Shown one piece after another: positions 26,780 to 36,366 of a stretch of 64,000 bases of DNA (position 1 is its first letter; each line of letters begins with the position of its first letter). Source of the DNA: Aliiroseovarius salicola (GTDB taxonomy: Bacteria; Pseudomonadota; Alphaproteobacteria; Rhodobacterales; Rhodobacteraceae); NCBI RefSeq assembly GCF_027891095.1, contig NZ_JAQIIO010000003.1, forward strand, positions 310,001 through 374,000, read 5' to 3'. Position numbers and translations under genes: made by a program. Below the pieces are notes generated by a model. The model saw only the letters and a list, made by a program, of their open reading frames with translations. It had not been told where the DNA came from and made no database searches.

Positions 26780-27475
26780 ATGGAAACCGAAACGCTTGCA
26801 GCGGCCACGGAGATTGATTTCTCCTTTCTGGCCCTTTTCCTTCGCGCAACCCTGACCGTGAAACTGGTGATGATCCTGTTGATCATCGCGTCTTTCTGGT
26901 CTTGGGCCATCATCGTCACAAAGCTGATTGCGTACCGCAAAGAACGCGCTGAGGCGGTGGTGTTTGATCGCAAGTTCTGGTCGGGTGAACCGCTCGACAA
27001 GCTGTTTGACGAGGTCGGAGCCGCCCCGGAAGGGTCCGCCGAAAAGGTGTTTTCGGCAGGTATGATCGAATGGCGCCGCTCTCACCGTGCGGATGGTGGG
27101 CTGATTGCGGGGGCGCAATCGCGCATCGACCGGTCAATGGATGTGGCAATTGCCAAAGAGGGGGAAAAGCTCAATCAGGGGCTTTCGTTCCTTGCGACCA
27201 CGGCCTCTACCGCCCCGTTCGTTGGGCTGTTCGGCACGGTCTGGGGCATCATGAACGCCTTTATCGAGATTGCGCAGCAGCAAAACACCAATCTTGCCGT
27301 GGTGGCTCCGGGGATTGCCGAGGCGCTTCTGGCCACCGGGCTTGGACTGCTTGCCGCCATCCCGGCTGCGGTTTTCTACAACAAGCTTTCAGTGGATAGC
27401 GACAATATCCTGGCTGGCTACGAAGCCTTTGCGGACGAGTTTGCCACCATCCTCAGCCGACAGTTGGACAGCTGA
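26780..27475 (+). CDS. tolQ: Tol-Pal system proton channel subunit TolQ
   Basis: 231 residues. ExbB/MotA-type inner-membrane protein with three membrane helices: about 15-45, then SFLATTASTAPFVGLFGTVWG at about 135-155 and AEALLATGLGLLAAIPAAVFYN at about 180-200. With TolR it uses the proton gradient to energise TolA during outer-membrane constriction. The tolR ATG lies one base after its stop. Confidence 0.96.
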   Translation: METETLAAATEIDFSFLALFLRATLTVKLVMILLIIASFWSWAIIVTKLIAYRKERAEAVVFDRKFWSGEPLDKLFDEVGAAPEGSAEKVFSAGMIEWRRSHRADGGLIAGAQSRIDRSMDVAIAKEGEKLNQGLSFLATTASTAPFVGLFGTVWGIMNAFIEIAQQQNTNLAVVAPGIAEALLATGLGLLAAIPAAVFYNKLSVDSDNILAGYEAFADEFATILSRQLDS

Positions 27476-27476
27476 G

Positions 27477-27956
27477 ATGGGGGCCGCTACGCAACAGGGC
27501 GGCGCTGATCGCCGCGCCCGCCGGGGCCGTCGCCGGGGCAAACACCGCCGCATGATGGCCGAAATCAACATCACGCCGTTTGTGGATGTGATGTTGGTGC
27601 TTCTGATCATCTTCATGGTGGCCGCACCCCTGATGGTGGTGGGGGTTCCGGTTGAACTGCCCAAAACAGCTGCGACTGCCTTGCCTTCGACAGAAGAAGA
27701 GCCGCTCACTGTGACCATCGACGCCGAAGGGCGTGTGATGCTGCAAAAAACCGAGATTGCGCAGGACGAGTTGATTGGAAAGTTGCGTGCCATTGCCGCT
27801 GAACGCACGGATGACAAAGTGTTCCTGCGCGCAGACGGTGCCGTGGCCTGGGCCGAGATCGCCACTGTTATGGGCGCGCTGAACGCCGCCGGTTTCACCA
27901 ATATCGGAATGGTCACCGACGGCGGTGGTCCCACCCTGGACGGGCAAGGGGGATAG
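27477..27956 (+). CDS. tolR: Tol-Pal system subunit TolR
   Basis: 159 residues. Very basic cytoplasmic N-terminus (RRARRGRRRGKHRR), then AEINITPFVDVMLVLLIIFM with the membrane helix and the conserved proton-carrying Asp, and a periplasmic ExbD domain with DGAVAWAEI. The frame is open far upstream inside tolQ, but the ATG at 27477 right behind the tolQ stop is the natural start. Confidence 0.95.
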   Translation: MGAATQQGGADRRARRGRRRGKHRRMMAEINITPFVDVMLVLLIIFMVAAPLMVVGVPVELPKTAATALPSTEEEPLTVTIDAEGRVMLQKTEIAQDELIGKLRAIAAERTDDKVFLRADGAVAWAEIATVMGALNAAGFTNIGMVTDGGGPTLDGQGG

Positions 27957-27962
27957 CCACCC

Positions 27963-28985
27963 ATGCGCACGGGGCTTTATATCTCGGGGGCAGGGCATGC
28001 GCTCCTGATCCTGTGGCTCCTGTTCGGCTCGCTGATTGGTTGGCGGGACGATGAGGTGAAGCTGCGCGTATCGGATGTCTCGTTCATTTCCGAAGAGGAT
28101 TTTGCGGCCCTGACCGCCCCACGGGGCGAGGCCGCTGTACCGGAAAATCCTCCGGCGCCGGAACCCGCTGCGCCGGAGGAGGCCTCTGCGCCCCCCACAC
28201 GGCCTGAGCCGGACCCCACACCTGAACCTGCGCCGGAACCAGAACCCGAACCGATCCCGGAACCGCCTGCGCCGGACCCCGTTGTTCTGGACATCCCACG
28301 TGTTGCACCGCAACCTGCTCCGGAACCGGAACCTCAGATCGAGGTCGCCCCGGAAACGGTTGAGGCCCCTGCACCGGCGCCGGAACCCGAGGCCACACCG
28401 CTTCCAGAAGTGACGCCGACGGCCCCAGAGGCGGCAACAACCGAGATCGTGACCGAGGCGAAGGAATCGGAGGAAGAGATTGCGGCTGCTCCCACCCGCT
28501 CGCCGCGTCCGCCTACACGCCCCGAAAGACCGGAAACGCCCGCAGTGACAGAACCGGAAGAAACGCCGGAACCTGCCGATACGGCTGCAAACGCAGTGGC
28601 CAATGCGGTAAGCGACGCCATTGCAGGCGGTCAGCAGGACACGCCCGCGCAAGACATACCCGAAGGTCCACCCCTAACCCGCGGTGAGAAAGAGGGACTA
28701 AAGCTGGCGATCAAGCAATGCTGGAACCTTGGCTCCACGTCGTCTGATGCATTACGCACCACCGTGATGGTTCTGGTAGATATGGATCGCAACGGAAAAC
28801 CAGGCACCATGCGCATGGTGGGGTGGGATGGACCCGGACAAGGGTCCGCTGATATCGCATATCAAGCCGCCCGTCGGGCAATTCTGATCTGCGGCAAGAA
28901 CGGCTATGACCTGCCCGCCGAGAAATACGGCCAATGGCGCCAAATCGAGATAACTTTCAACCCGGATGAGATGAGGCAAAGATGA
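27963..28985 (+). CDS. tolA: Tol-Pal system protein TolA
   Basis: 340 residues. One N-terminal membrane helix (about 7-25), a long proline/glutamate-rich periplasmic arm (about 55-225) built of PEPxPEP-like repeats, and a C-terminal TonB-like domain (about 235-340) starting at [18 protein letters not shown]. It bridges inner membrane and Pal/TolB. The arm replaces the Lys/Ala-rich helix of enteric TolA and is typical of alphaproteobacteria. The tolB ATG overlaps its stop. Confidence 0.93.
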   Translation: MRTGLYISGAGHALLILWLLFGSLIGWRDDEVKLRVSDVSFISEEDFAALTAPRGEAAVPENPPAPEPAAPEEASAPPTRPEPDPTPEPAPEPEPEPIPEPPAPDPVVLDIPRVAPQPAPEPEPQIEVAPETVEAPAPAPEPEATPLPEVTPTAPEAATTEIVTEAKESEEEIAAAPTRSPRPPTRPERPETPAVTEPEETPEPADTAANAVANAVSDAIAGGQQDTPAQDIPEGPPLTRGEKEGLKLAIKQCWNLGSTSSDALRTTVMVLVDMDRNGKPGTMRMVGWDGPGQGSADIAYQAARRAILICGKNGYDLPAEKYGQWRQIEITFNPDEMRQR

Positions 28986-30337
28986 GTTTGACCAAGCTGA
29001 TGGGACTGACCAGACTAACCGGCGCGGCCGTGCTGGCTGGAGTGACTGCACTAATAGCGCCAGTGGGCGTGACTGCGGCTTGGGCTGAACCGCTCAGGAT
29101 CGAGATCACCGACGGGGTGATTGAACCTTTGCCATTTGCCGCCCCCGCGTTTCAGGCAGAAACCAGCGGGGCCGGGCAATATGCAGCTGAGATTGCGCGC
29201 CTTGTGGCGGCGGATCTGGCCGGCACAGGGCTGTTTCGGGAAATTCCCCCTTCGGCTTTCATTTCCAATGTGACGAGCTTTGCAAGCCCCGTCGCCTATG
29301 AGGATTGGCGCGCGATCAATGCGCAGGCGCTGATCACGGGTGCCGTAAGTGAAAACGGTGGAAATATCTCGGTTAAATTCCGGGTGTTCGACGTGTTTTC
29401 CGGCCAGCAATTGGGCGATGGGCTGCAATTTGGCGGATCTGCCACCGCATGGCGTCGTATGGCGCATAAGGTGGCCGATGTGGTCTATTCTCGCATCACC
29501 GGGGAAAGCGGCTATTTCGACAGCCGCGTGGTGTTTGTCTCAGAAAGTGGCCCCAAGAACGCCCGCCGCAAGCGTTTGGCGGTGATGGATTATGACGGGG
29601 CAAACGTTCAGTTTCTGACCGACAGCTCGTCGCTTGTGCTGGCCCCGCGGTTTTCTCCTGCGGGAGACAAGGTGCTTTATACGAGCTATGAGACCGGCTT
29701 TCCGCAGGTCAATGTGCTTGACGTGAACTCCGTCACCAAACGCATCCTGTCGTCAAAAGAGGGGACGATGACCTTTGCGCCGCGCTTTTCGCCGGATGGG
29801 TCGCGTGTGGTCTATTCGCTGTCGGCAGGTGGAAATACCGACATCTACACGATGAATGTCAATGGTGGTGGTGAACAACGCCTGACCTCTTCGCCGTCGA
29901 TCGAAACGGCGCCCTCCTATTCGCCGGATGGGCAATATATCGTCTTTGAAAGCGACCGCTCGGGGACACAACAGTTGTATATCATGTCTGCAGGAGGGGG
30001 AGAGGCGCGTCGGATTTCATTTGGACCCGGACGTTATGGCACACCGGTCTGGTCGCCGCGTGGCGATCTGATTGCCTTTACCAAACAGAACTCAGGCCGG
30101 TTCCATATCGGCGTGATGCGCACAGATGGCAGCGAAGAACGGCTTTTGACGGCGTCGTTTCTGGATGAGGGGCCAACATGGTCTCCCAATGGCCGGGTGA
30201 TTATGTTCACCCGCGAAAGCCAGGGTGCAAGTGGTGCGCCGGCGTTGTATTCCGTCGATATCTCCGGTCGAAATCTTCGCCGTGTCGTGACCGATGGCCC
30301 AGCCTCCGACCCGGCGTGGTCGCCTTTGTTGAAATGA
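28982..30337 (+). CDS. tolB: Tol-Pal system beta-propeller protein TolB
   Basis: 451 residues. Signal peptide (hydrophobic about 15-33, ending AWA), N-terminal alpha/beta domain ([14 protein letters not shown]) and a C-terminal propeller with repeated blades such as [25 protein letters not shown] and [14 protein letters not shown]. Periplasmic, binds Pal and the TolA C-terminus. Overlaps tolA by 4 bp. Confidence 0.97.
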   Translation: MSLTKLMGLTRLTGAAVLAGVTALIAPVGVTAAWAEPLRIEITDGVIEPLPFAAPAFQAETSGAGQYAAEIARLVAADLAGTGLFREIPPSAFISNVTSFASPVAYEDWRAINAQALITGAVSENGGNISVKFRVFDVFSGQQLGDGLQFGGSATAWRRMAHKVADVVYSRITGESGYFDSRVVFVSESGPKNARRKRLAVMDYDGANVQFLTDSSSLVLAPRFSPAGDKVLYTSYETGFPQVNVLDVNSVTKRILSSKEGTMTFAPRFSPDGSRVVYSLSAGGNTDIYTMNVNGGGEQRLTSSPSIETAPSYSPDGQYIVFESDRSGTQQLYIMSAGGGEARRISFGPGRYGTPVWSPRGDLIAFTKQNSGRFHIGVMRTDGSEERLLTASFLDEGPTWSPNGRVIMFTRESQGASGAPALYSVDISGRNLRRVVTDGPASDPAWSPLLK

Positions 30338-30503
30338 CACAAAGTGAAAGCCAAGCAATCTCTGGCCGGTGACGCGTGGGGAGATTTCCCTTGTTCACAC
30401 AGATCTGCTAGGCTTTCAAAAAACGAGCAAGATATTATTGGAACATTGTCGCATCTGGCGGAAAACCAAGACGCGGCTTCTGACAGGATACAGGATCAAA
30501 TCC

Positions 30504-31010
30504 ATGAAACCATTTGCACTTACAGCAGTTTTAGTTGGCGTATTGGCCGTGGCCGGCTGTTCGAAAAGCCCGGGCGCTCTGGATGCAGGTTTTGGCGCGG
30601 GGGCGGGCGGCATAGTTCCCGGCAGCGCCTCTGACCCGAGTTCACCGGCCTACTTCCAGCAGACGATCGGTGATCGCGTTCTGTTTGCCGTGGACCAATC
30701 CACGGTGAGCCCGGAAGGCGTTGACGTGTTGAACAAACAGGCGGTTTGGCTGATGGAAAACCCAGCCTTCACCGCAGTGGTCGAGGGCCATGCGGATGAG
30801 CAGGGCACACGGGAATACAACCTTGCGCTGGGTGCGCGTCGTGCATCGGCCGTGCAGAATTTTCTCATTGAACGTGGTGTTGCCCCGAACCGTTTGAAAA
30901 CGGTGAGCTATGGCAAGGAACGGCCGCTGGAGATCTGTTCGGACGAGATCTGTTATGCCAAGAACCGCCGCGCGGTCACTGTTCTTGCGGCTGGTGGTTT
31001 GACGAGCTAA
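30504..31010 (+). CDS. pal: Peptidoglycan-associated lipoprotein
   Basis: 168 residues from ATG 30504, which follows an AGGA site; the frame is open to 30369 but would bury the lipoprotein signal. Lipobox LAVAGC places the lipidated Cys near residue 19. A Gly-rich linker is followed by an OmpA-like peptidoglycan-binding domain: FAVDQSTVS, EGHADEQGTREYNLALG and RRAVTVL. Anchors the outer membrane to peptidoglycan. Confidence 0.97.
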   Translation: MKPFALTAVLVGVLAVAGCSKSPGALDAGFGAGAGGIVPGSASDPSSPAYFQQTIGDRVLFAVDQSTVSPEGVDVLNKQAVWLMENPAFTAVVEGHADEQGTREYNLALGARRASAVQNFLIERGVAPNRLKTVSYGKERPLEICSDEICYAKNRRAVTVLAAGGLTS

Positions 31011-31030
31011 GGCGTGTAAATGAGCGCATG

Positions 31031-31060
31031 GGTCAGAGAATGACTTGATTTTCTCTGACC
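31031..31060 (+). terminator. Hairpin after pal
   Basis: Perfect 10-bp stem GGTCAGAGAA / TTCTCTGACC with a 10-base loop, 20 bp behind the pal stop. There is no strong T run, so it may be a 3' stabilising hairpin or partial terminator before cpoB. Confidence 0.7.
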
Positions 31061-31074
31061 AGGGCGTTGTTTTC

Positions 31075-31166
31075 CTAGAAAACTAGAAAACTAGAAAACT
31101 AGAAAACTAGAAAACTAGAAAACTAGAAAACTAGAAAACTAGAAAACTAGAAAACTAGAAAACTAG
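31075..31166 (+). repeat. CTAGAAAA tandem array 3 (12 cores)
   Basis: Twelve CTAG cores from 31075 to 31163 in perfect 8-bp register with no mismatch, ending in CTAG-TATTCTG and immediately followed by the cpoB ribosome binding site. It is the longest of three arrays; the others are 5' of purA and hflK. Confidence 0.97.
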
Positions 31167-31186
31167 TATTCTGAAAGGTGGTTCGG

Positions 31187-32014
31187 ATGCGTGTTGGATT
31201 ATTGGCGGCAGCCTTTTTGATGGGCACTTCTTTGGTGGCTCCAGCCCTGGCTCAGGATCGGGCGCAGTCGCTTGCGGATGTGCGCCAGGAACTTACGCTC
31301 CTTTATGTTGAGATCCAGTCCCTGAAAACCGAATTGTCGACCACAGGGGCGCCCATGGGAGGGACCGCTTCAGGCACGGCGTCGCAACGCATTGATGTGA
31401 TCGAAGGCGAAATGGCGCGGCTCACCGATAAGATCGAGCAGCTGGAATTTCGCATCGATCAGATCGTGAAAGATGGCACCAACCGGATCGCTAATCTGGA
31501 ATTCCGCTTGGTGGAACTGGAAGGTGGCGACATCTCGCAGCTTGGGGAAACCACAACATTGGGTGGGGATCTGCCGGACACTCCGATTACGGTTGCCCCG
31601 CAGCCGACGCCAGATGCCGGAGGGCAGTTGGCGGTGGGCGAGCAGTCCGATTTCGATGCGGCCTCTGCTGCGCTTGAAGCCGGGGACTTTGCCGAAGCGG
31701 CACAGATGTTTGCCACATTTCTTGAGACCTATCCCGCAGGTCCTCTGGCAGCTCAGGCACAGTTTCAACGCGGTGAGGCACTCACCGGGGCAGGGGACGT
31801 AAGGAATGCTGCCCGCGCCTATCTCAACGCCTTTTCCGGTGCCCCCGATGGGGTCAATGCACCGGATGCGCTGCTGCGTCTTGGCCAATCCCTTGGGGCG
31901 TTAGGTCAGACCTCCGAGGCATGCGTCACGCTTTCGGAAGTGGGCAAGCGGTTCCCGGGCAGCCCTGCCGTTGCGGACGCAGATGCGGAGTGGGCGACCC
32001 TCGGGTGCAACTGA
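31187..32014 (+). CDS. cpoB: Tol-Pal coordinating protein CpoB/YbgF
   Basis: 275 residues. The ATG at 31187 has GAAAGG eight bases upstream; an in-frame GTG at 31178 overlaps that site. Signal peptide ending ALA (about 20), an N-terminal coiled coil (about 25-105, with heptads such as IEQLEFRIDQIV) and C-terminal TPR repeats (about 150-270, QFQRGEALTGAGD). It couples peptidoglycan synthesis to Tol function. Its 5' leader consists almost wholly of the 12-core CTAGAAAA array. The stop overlaps the tilS start. Confidence 0.94.
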   Translation: MRVGLLAAAFLMGTSLVAPALAQDRAQSLADVRQELTLLYVEIQSLKTELSTTGAPMGGTASGTASQRIDVIEGEMARLTDKIEQLEFRIDQIVKDGTNRIANLEFRLVELEGGDISQLGETTTLGGDLPDTPITVAPQPTPDAGGQLAVGEQSDFDAASAALEAGDFAEAAQMFATFLETYPAGPLAAQAQFQRGEALTGAGDVRNAARAYLNAFSGAPDGVNAPDALLRLGQSLGALGQTSEACVTLSEVGKRFPGSPAVADADAEWATLGCN

Positions 32015-33252
32015 TGCCTGTTTCGATTGACAGTTTCATGAATACGCGAGGCGGGCCGGATGGCCCGTTTTTGCATATTGGCGTGGCGGTGTCGGGAGGA
32101 AGCGACAGCACCGCGCTTCTGATCCTGTGCCGCGATTGGGCTTTGGCAGAGAATATTCAACTTACTGCTTTCACCGTGGATCATGGATTGCGCCCAGAGG
32201 CGGCAGGTGAAGCCCGGCAGGTGGAGGCCCTGTGTCAGACACTCGGAGTTTCGCATCTGACCCTGCAATGGACCGGGTGGAACGGGCAGGGAAATGTGCA
32301 GGACGCAGCCCGTCAGGCGCGTTACCGGTTGCTGGCTGAGGCGGCCAAAACGGCCCGATGTGATGCGGTGGCATTAGGGCACACAAAGGATGATCAGGCC
32401 GAAACCTTTCTGATGCGACTTGCGCGGGGGTCCGGTGTGGATGGGTTATCTGCGATGCGCGATGACTGGCAGGCAGAGGGCATGCGCTGGCTCCGTCCCC
32501 TTTTGAACACCCGACGTGAAGAGCTGCGGTCGCTATTACGCGAACGGGGTGTGAGCTGGAGTGAGGACCCCTCAAATGCTGACCCGCGTTTCGAGCGGGT
32601 GAAGATGAGGCAGGCCATGCAGGATCTGGGCGCGCTGGGATTGGATGTGAACCGGTTGGCAGGTACCGCCGACGCCATGTCCACGGCGCGGGACGCGCTG
32701 GCGCATCTCGCCCATGAGGCCGCGCAAAAGATCTGCCGGGTTGAGGCCGGGGATGTCGTGATTGATCCGGCCCCTTTCTGGTCTTTGCCCATTGAGACAC
32801 GCGATCGAATTGTGGCCGAGGCCATTCGTTTTGTCTCGTCCACCCCTTATCGACCGCGACTGTCCAGTTTGCGCGGAGCAATCGCTGGTGCCAGATCCGG
32901 TCAGAAATCCACCTTACAGGGCTGCCTGATCCACCCGCATCACACAGGCCTGCGCATCACGCGTGAACATGCAGCGGTGTCCGGTTTGACGTCCCAACCG
33001 GGAGAGGTCTGGGACCATCGGTGGGTGCTGGAAACCAATGATGCGGGAGAGATTCGCGCATTGGGAGAAGGGATTTCCCAGATCAAGGATTGGCGCAGTT
33101 GCAAAATTCCGCGCCCCACATTGATGTCCAGCCCCGCCTTATGGTCGATAACCCACGTGATTGCGGCTCCTTTGGTGCAGGAAAGCAAGAATTGTGGGAT
33201 TGTAAGCGCTCCGAGCTTGACGGATTTCCTCTCATCATTTTTATCGCATTGA
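32014..33252 (+). CDS. tilS: tRNA(Ile)-lysidine synthase
   Basis: 412 residues. Modifies C34 of the tRNA-Ile CAU anticodon with lysine so that it reads AUA. PP-loop SGGSDS at 27-32 in VAVSGGSDSTALL, VDHGLRPEA, and GHTKDDQAETFLMRL with a substrate-binding role. The start overlaps the cpoB stop (TGATG). The last part carries the likely heat-shock promoter of ftsH. Confidence 0.94.
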   Translation: MPVSIDSFMNTRGGPDGPFLHIGVAVSGGSDSTALLILCRDWALAENIQLTAFTVDHGLRPEAAGEARQVEALCQTLGVSHLTLQWTGWNGQGNVQDAARQARYRLLAEAAKTARCDAVALGHTKDDQAETFLMRLARGSGVDGLSAMRDDWQAEGMRWLRPLLNTRREELRSLLRERGVSWSEDPSNADPRFERVKMRQAMQDLGALGLDVNRLAGTADAMSTARDALAHLAHEAAQKICRVEAGDVVIDPAPFWSLPIETRDRIVAEAIRFVSSTPYRPRLSSLRGAIAGARSGQKSTLQGCLIHPHHTGLRITREHAAVSGLTSQPGEVWDHRWVLETNDAGEIRALGEGISQIKDWRSCKIPRPTLMSSPALWSITHVIAAPLVQESKNCGIVSAPSLTDFLSSFLSH

Positions 33253-33275
33253 ACATGGCGACTTCATCCCTATTT
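33248..33275 (+). promoter_or_regulatory. Possible RpoH promoter for ftsH
   Basis: ATTG (33248-33251), 17 bp, CCTATTT (33269-33275): close to the alphaproteobacterial heat-shock consensus CTTG-N17-CYTATNT. It sits 54 bp before the ftsH start. ftsH is under RpoH in many proteobacteria. Confidence 0.5.
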
Positions 33276-33328
33276 TAAGGTAAGACGCCACTCAGACCCT
33301 GCGTCAAAGCATTCAAAGGAGATCCCTC

Positions 33329-35245
33329 TTGGGCAACGCGCGAAATTTCGCTTTTTGGATTGTGCTGTTTCTGCTGATCCTGACCTTGTTCAATCTGTTC
33401 TCGAACGGGCAGAGCTCGATGGCTTCGTCCACAGTGAGCTATTCTGAATTTGTAGCCGCCCTTGAAGGCGATCAGGTACAGTCCGCCACGATGGATGGTG
33501 AAGAGCTGACCTATCAGGCCTCGGACGGCAAACTTTACACCACCGTGTTGCCCGCCGATGCGGAAGTGACAAACCAGCTTCTGGCCAAAGGCGTCGAGGT
33601 CAAGGCCGAGCCGCAACAACAGTCGGGCTTCATGAGCCTGATCTCATTGCTCCTGCCGGTGCTGCTGCTGATTGGCTTTTGGTTCTTCATGATGAACCGG
33701 ATGCAGGGCGGCGGCAAAGGCGGTGCCATGGGCTTTGGTAAATCCAAAGCCAAGATGCTGACCGAGCGCGAAGGCCGTGTGACCTTTGACGATGTGGCTG
33801 GCATTGACGAAGCCAAGGAAGAGCTGGAAGAGATCGTGGAATTCCTGCGCAACCCGCAGAAGTTTTCGCGTCTTGGCGGCACCATTCCGAAAGGCGCGCT
33901 GCTGGTGGGCCCTCCGGGCACCGGTAAGACGCTTCTGGCCCGCGCCATTGCTGGCGAAGCCGGTGTGCCCTTCTTCACCATTTCCGGGTCTGACTTCGTG
34001 GAAATGTTCGTGGGTGTCGGTGCATCCCGTGTCCGCGACATGTTCGAACAGGCCAAGAAAAACGCGCCCTGCATCGTGTTCATCGACGAGATTGACGCCG
34101 TGGGCCGTTCGCGTGGCGCCGGTTATGGCGGTGGCAACGATGAACGTGAACAGACCCTCAACCAGCTCTTGGTCGAGATGGACGGGTTTGAAGCCAACGA
34201 AGGTGTGATCATTCTGGCGGCGACCAACCGTCGTGACGTTCTGGACCCTGCGCTGCTGCGTCCGGGCCGCTTCGACCGTCAGGTCACCGTGCCGAACCCG
34301 GACATCAAGGGCCGCGAGAAGATCCTTGGCGTACATGCCCGCAAAGTGCCGCTGGGCCCGGATGCTGACATGCGCATCATTGCACGCGGTACCCCCGGGT
34401 TCTCGGGGGCCGATCTGGCCAACTTGGTGAACGAGGCCGCCCTGATGGCCGCTCGCATAGGTCGCCGCTTCGTCACCATGGAAGATTTCGAGAATGCGAA
34501 AGACAAGGTGATGATGGGAGCCGAGCGCCGTTCGATGGTGCTGACGGATGACCAGAAGGAAAAGACCGCCTATCACGAAGCAGGACACGCCGTGGTGGGG
34601 CTCAAACTTCCCCAGTGCGATCCGGTCTACAAGGCAACAATTATCCCACGCGGTGGCGCGTTGGGTATGGTTGTGTCCCTGCCTGAGATCGATCGTCTGA
34701 ACTGGCACAAATCGGAATGCGAAGAGAAGCTCGCCATGACCATGGCCGGGAAAGCGGCTGAGATCATCAAATATGGTGAAGAGAATGTCTCGAACGGCCC
34801 CGCTGGCGATATTCAGCAGGCGTCGGGCCTTGCGCGCGCCATGGTGATGCGCTGGGGCATGTCCGACAAAGTGGGCAACATCGACTATGCTGAAGCGGCC
34901 GAGGGATACTCGGGCAATACTGCTGGCTTTTCGGTGTCCGCAAACACCAAGGAGCTGATCGAGGATGAAGTGAAGCGCTTTATCCAGGACGGTTACGACA
35001 CTGCGTTCAAGCTCTTGACCGAGCATAAGGACGAGTGGGAACGTCTGGCAGAAGGCCTGTTGGAATACGAGACCCTGACCGGTGCTGAAATCCAGCGCGT
35101 GATGGACGGCCAGCCGCCGCACAAAGGCGAGGATGAAGACGACACGCCGGAAGATGGCGCAGCTTCAGTCACGGCGATCCCGAAGACCAAGCCACGGGTG
35201 AAACCTACCGGGGATGAAGGTCTGGAGCCTGAACCTACAGCGTAA
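33329..35245 (+). CDS. ftsH: ATP-dependent zinc metalloprotease FtsH
   Basis: 638 residues with a TTG start, supported by AAGGAGA eight bases upstream. Membrane helices at about 8-24 and 101-121 enclose a periplasmic domain. AAA module: Walker A GPPGTGKT (194-201), Walker B FIDEIDAV, second region of homology [20 protein letters not shown]. Zinc site HEAGH at 416-420. It degrades membrane and soluble proteins; HflKC, encoded at 15.4-17.4 kb, form its cage. Follows tilS, as is common. Confidence 0.97.
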   Translation: MGNARNFAFWIVLFLLILTLFNLFSNGQSSMASSTVSYSEFVAALEGDQVQSATMDGEELTYQASDGKLYTTVLPADAEVTNQLLAKGVEVKAEPQQQSGFMSLISLLLPVLLLIGFWFFMMNRMQGGGKGGAMGFGKSKAKMLTEREGRVTFDDVAGIDEAKEELEEIVEFLRNPQKFSRLGGTIPKGALLVGPPGTGKTLLARAIAGEAGVPFFTISGSDFVEMFVGVGASRVRDMFEQAKKNAPCIVFIDEIDAVGRSRGAGYGGGNDEREQTLNQLLVEMDGFEANEGVIILAATNRRDVLDPALLRPGRFDRQVTVPNPDIKGREKILGVHARKVPLGPDADMRIIARGTPGFSGADLANLVNEAALMAARIGRRFVTMEDFENAKDKVMMGAERRSMVLTDDQKEKTAYHEAGHAVVGLKLPQCDPVYKATIIPRGGALGMVVSLPEIDRLNWHKSECEEKLAMTMAGKAAEIIKYGEENVSNGPAGDIQQASGLARAMVMRWGMSDKVGNIDYAEAAEGYSGNTAGFSVSANTKELIEDEVKRFIQDGYDTAFKLLTEHKDEWERLAEGLLEYETLTGAEIQRVMDGQPPHKGEDEDDTPEDGAASVTAIPKTKPRVKPTGDEGLEPEPTA

Positions 35246-35262
35246 ACCGCCGGAAATACAAA

Positions 35263-35298
35263 CCGCCCCGAAGGAAACTTCGGGGCGGATTTCGTTTG
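35263..35298 (+). terminator. Terminator after ftsH
   Basis: Perfect 11-bp stem CCGCCCCGAAG / CTTCGGGGCGG with a GAAA loop, followed by a T-rich stretch. Confidence 0.85.
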
Positions 35299-35369
35299 AC
35301 CCGAAGGGCTGCCGCTAAATTCGCAATCCCCCCTTGTTCGATTTCTCAGTTCAATTCTGCTAAAATATA

Positions 35370-35391
35370 CAAGTTGGATATAACTAACTTG
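35370..35391. promoter_or_regulatory. Operator-like inverted repeat before methyltransferase gene
   Basis: CAAGTT-N10-AACTTG directly 5' of the ribosome binding site GGGGGAAAGG. The spacer GGATATAACT also pairs partly with itself. The setting fits a repressor site or leader hairpin. Confidence 0.45.
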
Positions 35392-35402
35392 GGGGAAAGG
35401 AT

Positions 35403-36215
35403 ATGAGCGAGCAAGCTGCACAATTCGTGGGTGATATTCCTCATCACTACGAAAATGGCCTCGGCCCCAATATCTTTCATGATTACGCTGATCTGATTGC
35501 GGATTGTTGCAAGGGCAAAGACCTGTCCGATGTGGTGGAGCTGGCTGCGGGCACCGGTATTCTGAGCCGCCGTCTGCGCGATGTACTGCCGCCGGATGCG
35601 CGGCTTGTCGTGACAGATCTGAATACACCTATGCTTGATCTTGCGCAGCAGAAATTCGACCCGTCCGAAACTGTGGAATTTCTGGAAGCGGATGCGATGG
35701 ATCTCCCTTTTTCCGACAGCGCATTTGATTTGGTGATGTGCCAGTTCGGAGTGATGTTCTTTCCGGACAAGGTTGCTTCTTATCGCGAAGCTGCCCGGGT
35801 GCTGCGGCCTGATGGCTGCTACATTTTCAATTCCTGGGGGGCGCTAGATGATAATCCTTTTGCCCGGATGGGGCATGAGGTGTTGGGTTCATTTTTTCCG
35901 GATGACCCGCCGGGCTTTTATATGGTGCCATTCCACTATCACGATCCACAAGAGGTGATAGCCGATCTCACGGCAGGGGGGTGGCAGGATGTCGAATATG
36001 AAACCATTGAACTGAACAAGACCATTGTTGACCCGCGGGCCTTTGCGACGGCGATGGTTTTCGGCAACCCTTCGGCGGACGCGATCCGGGAGCGGGGTGG
36101 CGTCAAACCTGAGGACGTTGCGGAAACCATGTTCGAGGCGCTGAACACACGGTTTGGTCCAGCCCCAATGACAATGCCGCTTTCCGCAACAACCTATTGC
36201 TGTCGTATGTCTTGA
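35403..36215 (+). CDS. Class I SAM-dependent methyltransferase
   Basis: 270 residues. Rossmann-type methyltransferase: motif I VVELAAGTGILSRRL (about 41-55), acidic residue in TDLN, motif II-like EADAMDLPFSDSAFDLVMCQFGVMFFPD (split here over 97-125), and AARVLRPDGCYIF. UbiE/Methyltransf_11 type; substrate unknown. The last residues (SATTYCCRMS) are cysteine-rich and unusual but match the position of the normal end. Own promoter region, with an inverted repeat. Confidence 0.9.
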   Translation: MSEQAAQFVGDIPHHYENGLGPNIFHDYADLIADCCKGKDLSDVVELAAGTGILSRRLRDVLPPDARLVVTDLNTPMLDLAQQKFDPSETVEFLEADAMDLPFSDSAFDLVMCQFGVMFFPDKVASYREAARVLRPDGCYIFNSWGALDDNPFARMGHEVLGSFFPDDPPGFYMVPFHYHDPQEVIADLTAGGWQDVEYETIELNKTIVDPRAFATAMVFGNPSADAIRERGGVKPEDVAETMFEALNTRFGPAPMTMPLSATTYCCRMS

Positions 36216-36366
36216 ATGAAGTTTCAGAGGTTGTGCGTGTTAGGGCTTAGGGAGCGCGTGAACACTGCACCTATAATTTAAGGTTGGGAGGGGCAGAGCG
36301 CCATTCAGGAGCAGGTGATACTGCCGTGAGGCCCGGCTCTGCGAAGGACCGGGACTTGAGCAAGGC

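Noticed and set aside
31075-31166. Possible CRISPR array
   Set aside because: The repeats are 8 bp with no spacers, no palindromic 25-40 bp repeats and no cas genes anywhere in the window.
36130-36215. Frameshift at the end of the methyltransferase gene
   Set aside because: The odd cysteine-rich end (SATTYCCRMS) made me suspect one, but the length and the last conserved segment (RFGPAPMTMPL) end where the family normally ends.
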